From positions 1 through 64,000 of the forward strand of contig NZ_BMFD01000010.1 of NCBI RefSeq assembly GCF_014637795.1: 64,000 bases of DNA, written 5' to 3'. Under the pieces are notes generated by a model that had not been told where the DNA came from, searched no databases, and was given only the letters and a program-made list of their open reading frames with translations. Numbering within the stretch: the stretch's first letter is position 1; each line of letters begins with the position of its first letter. Shown here in pieces: positions 61,812 to 64,000 of the stretch. The DNA comes from Belliella aquatica (GTDB taxonomy: Bacteria > Bacteroidota > Bacteroidia > Cytophagales > Cyclobacteriaceae). The translations under genes and the position numbers were made by a program.

Positions 61812-64000
61812 TTAAAATCCTAGATTAAGACCAAGTGTAAACGTTTTCGCCTGTGGGAAAGTCAAGAAATCATAATTTCTCGCAATATTAGCCCCTGGCT
61901 GAGAGTTCAATTCAGGATCCCAACCTGTGTATTTGGTCCAAGTGATTAAGTTTTGAGCCATTGCATAGATTCTGAATTGTCTTACTCCAATACTTTGCAA
62001 TACATTACCCGGTAAAGTGTAACCTAATGATAAGTTCTTCAATCTTAAGAAAGAAGCATCTTCTAACCATCTGTCAGAATCTACTCTATTGTTTCTATTT
62101 GGGTCTAGAGAAGTTGCTCTAGGGATATCAGTGATATCACCTGGCTGCTGCCATCTCTGTAACGCTAATTCAGACATCCCCCATGCAGAAAATCCTAAGT
62201 GTTGATTGAATTGTGCAGATCTATTGATTACATCAAATCCATAAGTAAACTGTAAAAAGACATTCAAATCAAAACCTTTGTAAGTAAATGTGTTATTCAA
62301 ACCACCAAAGAAATCAGGATTTGGCTTACCTACGTATTGTCTGTCATCTGGTGTAATTGCTCCATCTTCATTTAAATCTACAAACATCAAATCGCCTGTT
62401 TCTGGATCTACACCATTGGATTTGATCATAAAGAATGCTCCTAAAGGCTGACCAACTGCTGCTCTACTTTGTAGTGAGTTGATTGGTGTATTTTCATCAA
62501 CAATCGCAGTTACTTCATTCTTAATAAATGAAATGTTGAACTGTGAATTCCAATTGAATCCTCCCTTGTTGATGATATTTCCTGATAGGGAAAGTTCAAC
62601 ACCATTGTTTCTCATTGAACCAATATTCTCTGTAATGGATCCAAAACCTGAAGTATTTGGTATTGGCTTATTCAAAAGAAGGTTTGTTGTATTTTGAACG
62701 AAATATTCAGCAGACACTTGGAATCTATCATTCAAGAAACCCATATCTAAACCAAAGTTCAATGTACTACTTTCTTCCCAACTCAATCTACCATTTGGTA
62801 ATTGCGATGGTGCAAAACCTGGAGAAGCAAGATAATTAGCTCCAGCTGAATACAAATTCAATGCTTGGAAATTACCTATACCGTCTTGGTTTCCAGTCAC
62901 ACCGTAACTCACTCTACCTTTTAATAAACTGATAACAGCTGAATTCTTTAAGAAACTTTCTTCTGACAAGATATAACCTACAGAACCTGCTGGGAATATA
63001 CCGTATCTGTTTTCTTCACCGAATCTTGATGAACCATCAGATCTTAAACTTGCAGATACCAATAATTTGTCTTTCCAACGGTAATTTGCTCTACCAAAAT
63101 ATGATAAAAGCGCATATTCAGTTCTAAAAGAACTACCTGCATTCACTTCAGCTGCTGAAGTGATATATTTAAAATCCGCTCCTGGGAAATTAATACCTGT
63201 AACAGATCCAGTTTCAGAGACATATCTCTGATAAGATTGACCTAAAATAGCATCAAAATAGTGATCATCCCCAAAAGTCTTAGAGTATGACACTATATTT
63301 TCATTCAAATAAGTTGTAAATAAGTTGTTGGCTTGGGTACCTGTACCGTTTGTTGCAAAACCACTTCTTACTGTATTAGGATTATACACATCCTGTCTAC
63401 CGTAGATGATATCTGCTCTAAAAGATGTTTCAAATCTCAAACCAGGTATGATTTTATATCCAACTGAAATATTTGGTTGAAGTCTATATTCATTCAGTTC
63501 ATTCTTAACTTCCCGAATCAATGCTTGAGGATGCGCAATCAATGTACTGAAAGCATGGTTGTAACTTCCGTCTTCCAAGAAAGGCTCAAAATCTGGTCTT
63601 GCCAAGGTTGCTGCACTAAATACACCGAAGATGTTGTTATCATTACCTCTTAGATTCTGTCTAGTATTTACCAATCTTAGATTTGATTTCAAATCAACTC
63701 TCTCACTGAACTTGTGATCTACAGATATACTTGTAGAATATCTAGTGAAATCAAACCCTCCCATGAATCCTTCATTTTTGAACATTCCTCCAGAAACGAA
63801 AAATTGTGTGTTATCAGATCCACCTCTAACCGAAACGTTATAATCTTCGATAGATCCCTGCTGAAAGATTAAACCATACCAGTCTGCATCAGGTGCTTCC
63901 GCAACCTGAGCATCTGTGAATAAAGCTGGTCTACCATCATTCGTTCTTGATTCGTTCATCAATTCTCTCCATTGAGAACCTGTAACATTCTCCACTCGAT
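61812..64000 (-). CDS. SusC/RagA family TonB-dependent receptor, C-terminal part (cut by window edge)
   Basis: 729 residues are visible; the frame remains open at 64000, so the signal peptide, carboxypeptidase-like domain and most of the plug are missing. What is left starts at the end of the plug (VTGSQWRELMNESR, DADWYGLIFQQGSIEDYNVSVRGGSDNTQFFVSGG) and is followed by the full barrel, with SLRSDGSSRFGEENRYGIFPAGSVGYIL and the end LGLNLGF. It imports a ligand with energy from TonB. It forms a pair with the SusD gene. The GTG at 63995 is not a real start. Confidence 0.97.
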   Translation of the reverse strand, partial: RVENVTGSQWRELMNESRTNDGRPALFTDAQVAEAPDADWYGLIFQQGSIEDYNVSVRGGSDNTQFFVSGGMFKNEGFMGGFDFTRYSTSISVDHKFSERVDLKSNLRLVNTRQNLRGNDNNIFGVFSAATLARPDFEPFLEDGSYNHAFSTLIAHPQALIREVKNELNEYRLQPNISVGYKIIPGLRFETSFRADIIYGRQDVYNPNTVRSGFATNGTGTQANNLFTTYLNENIVSYSKTFGDDHYFDAILGQSYQRYVSETGSVTGINFPGADFKYITSAAEVNAGSSFRTEYALLSYFGRANYRWKDKLLVSASLRSDGSSRFGEENRYGIFPAGSVGYILSEESFLKNSAVISLLKGRVSYGVTGNQDGIGNFQALNLYSAGANYLASPGFAPSQLPNGRLSWEESSTLNFGLDMGFLNDRFQVSAEYFVQNTTNLLLNKPIPNTSGFGSITENIGSMRNNGVELSLSGNIINKGGFNWNSQFNISFIKNEVTAIVDENTPINSLQSRAAVGQPLGAFFMIKSNGVDPETGDLMFVDLNEDGAITPDDRQYVGKPNPDFFGGLNNTFTYKGFDLNVFLQFTYGFDVINRSAQFNQHLGFSAWGMSELALQRWQQPGDITDIPRATSLDPNRNNRVDSDRWLEDASFLRLKNLSLGYTLPGNVLQSIGVRQFRIYAMAQNLITWTKYTGWDPELNSQPGANIARNYDFLTFPQAKTFTLGLNLGF

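Overview
The window is chromosomal DNA of a Bacteroidota bacterium, most likely a marine or soda-lake type Cytophagales (Cyclobacteriaceae-like: Algoriphagus, Belliella and relatives). The evidence is low GC; a gliding/type IX secretion pair (PorP/SprF plus a type B C-terminal domain protein); a SusC/SusD pair; the conserved sets rpmB-rpmG-DUF4295-ftsY, tig-clpP-clpX and purA/fur/relA; Bacteroidota-only families (DUF4221, DUF4293, DUF4295, DUF5522, DUF6089-like, DUF6340-like); almost no Shine-Dalgarno sequences; and many copies of the Bacteroidota promoter pattern TTTG-N19-TANNTTTG. The genus is inference.

Layout. 1-370: left edge, with a strong leftward promoter and a leader that looks like an rRNA operon leader. 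371-9020: minus-strand block with the T9SS pair, purA, a decayed DUF4221 gene, a STAS protein, Fur and the (p)ppGpp synthetase/hydrolase. 9111-12655: tRNA-Leu, tig, clpP, clpX on the plus strand. 12696-18603: lpxB, an outer membrane protein, and an ABC exporter divergent from a TesA-like esterase (the ybbAP-tesA arrangement). 18991-24773: an FAD/Fe-S GMC dehydrogenase with its small subunit, lipoproteins, MscS and a beta-barrel protein. 24921-30276: leuS, an orphan antitoxin with a toxin remnant, SlyD-like PPIase, a PfkB kinase. 30357-36407: an acetyltransferase-like protein, DUF4221, GDPD, rimO, a candidate small RNA and an HMA-AraC regulator. 36511-46272: fused 2-oxoacid dehydrogenase E1, ftsY and ribosomal genes, DUF5522, rocD, a HAD phosphatase, a Porin O/P protein, a thioredoxin-like protein, hemB. 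46302-46925: structured repeats. 46949-57063: dnaK, MOSC, hemE, small envelope proteins, an MsbA-like ABC exporter, truA. 57177-64000: DUF4293, a cystathionine synthase/lyase, QueD, and a SusD/SusC operon cut by the window edge.

Most genes are housekeeping, and I see no phage, transposase, CRISPR or recognisable defence island. The unusual content is mainly between genes. One repeat family sits three times between a stop codon and a terminator; a pair of about 185-bp elements is built from GCTTTAGC hairpins; there is a promoter-terminator pair with no ORF (candidate sRNA); several degenerate tandem-like spacer repeats occur; and promoter -7 boxes lie so close to start codons that leaders of about 0-30 nt are predicted. 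These boxes also move several starts downstream of the longest open frame. I did not find a clear new multi-gene system. The best candidates for new biology are the 3'-UTR repeat family, the GCTTTAGC elements, the sRNA candidate and the cytochrome-less FAD/Fe-S dehydrogenase.
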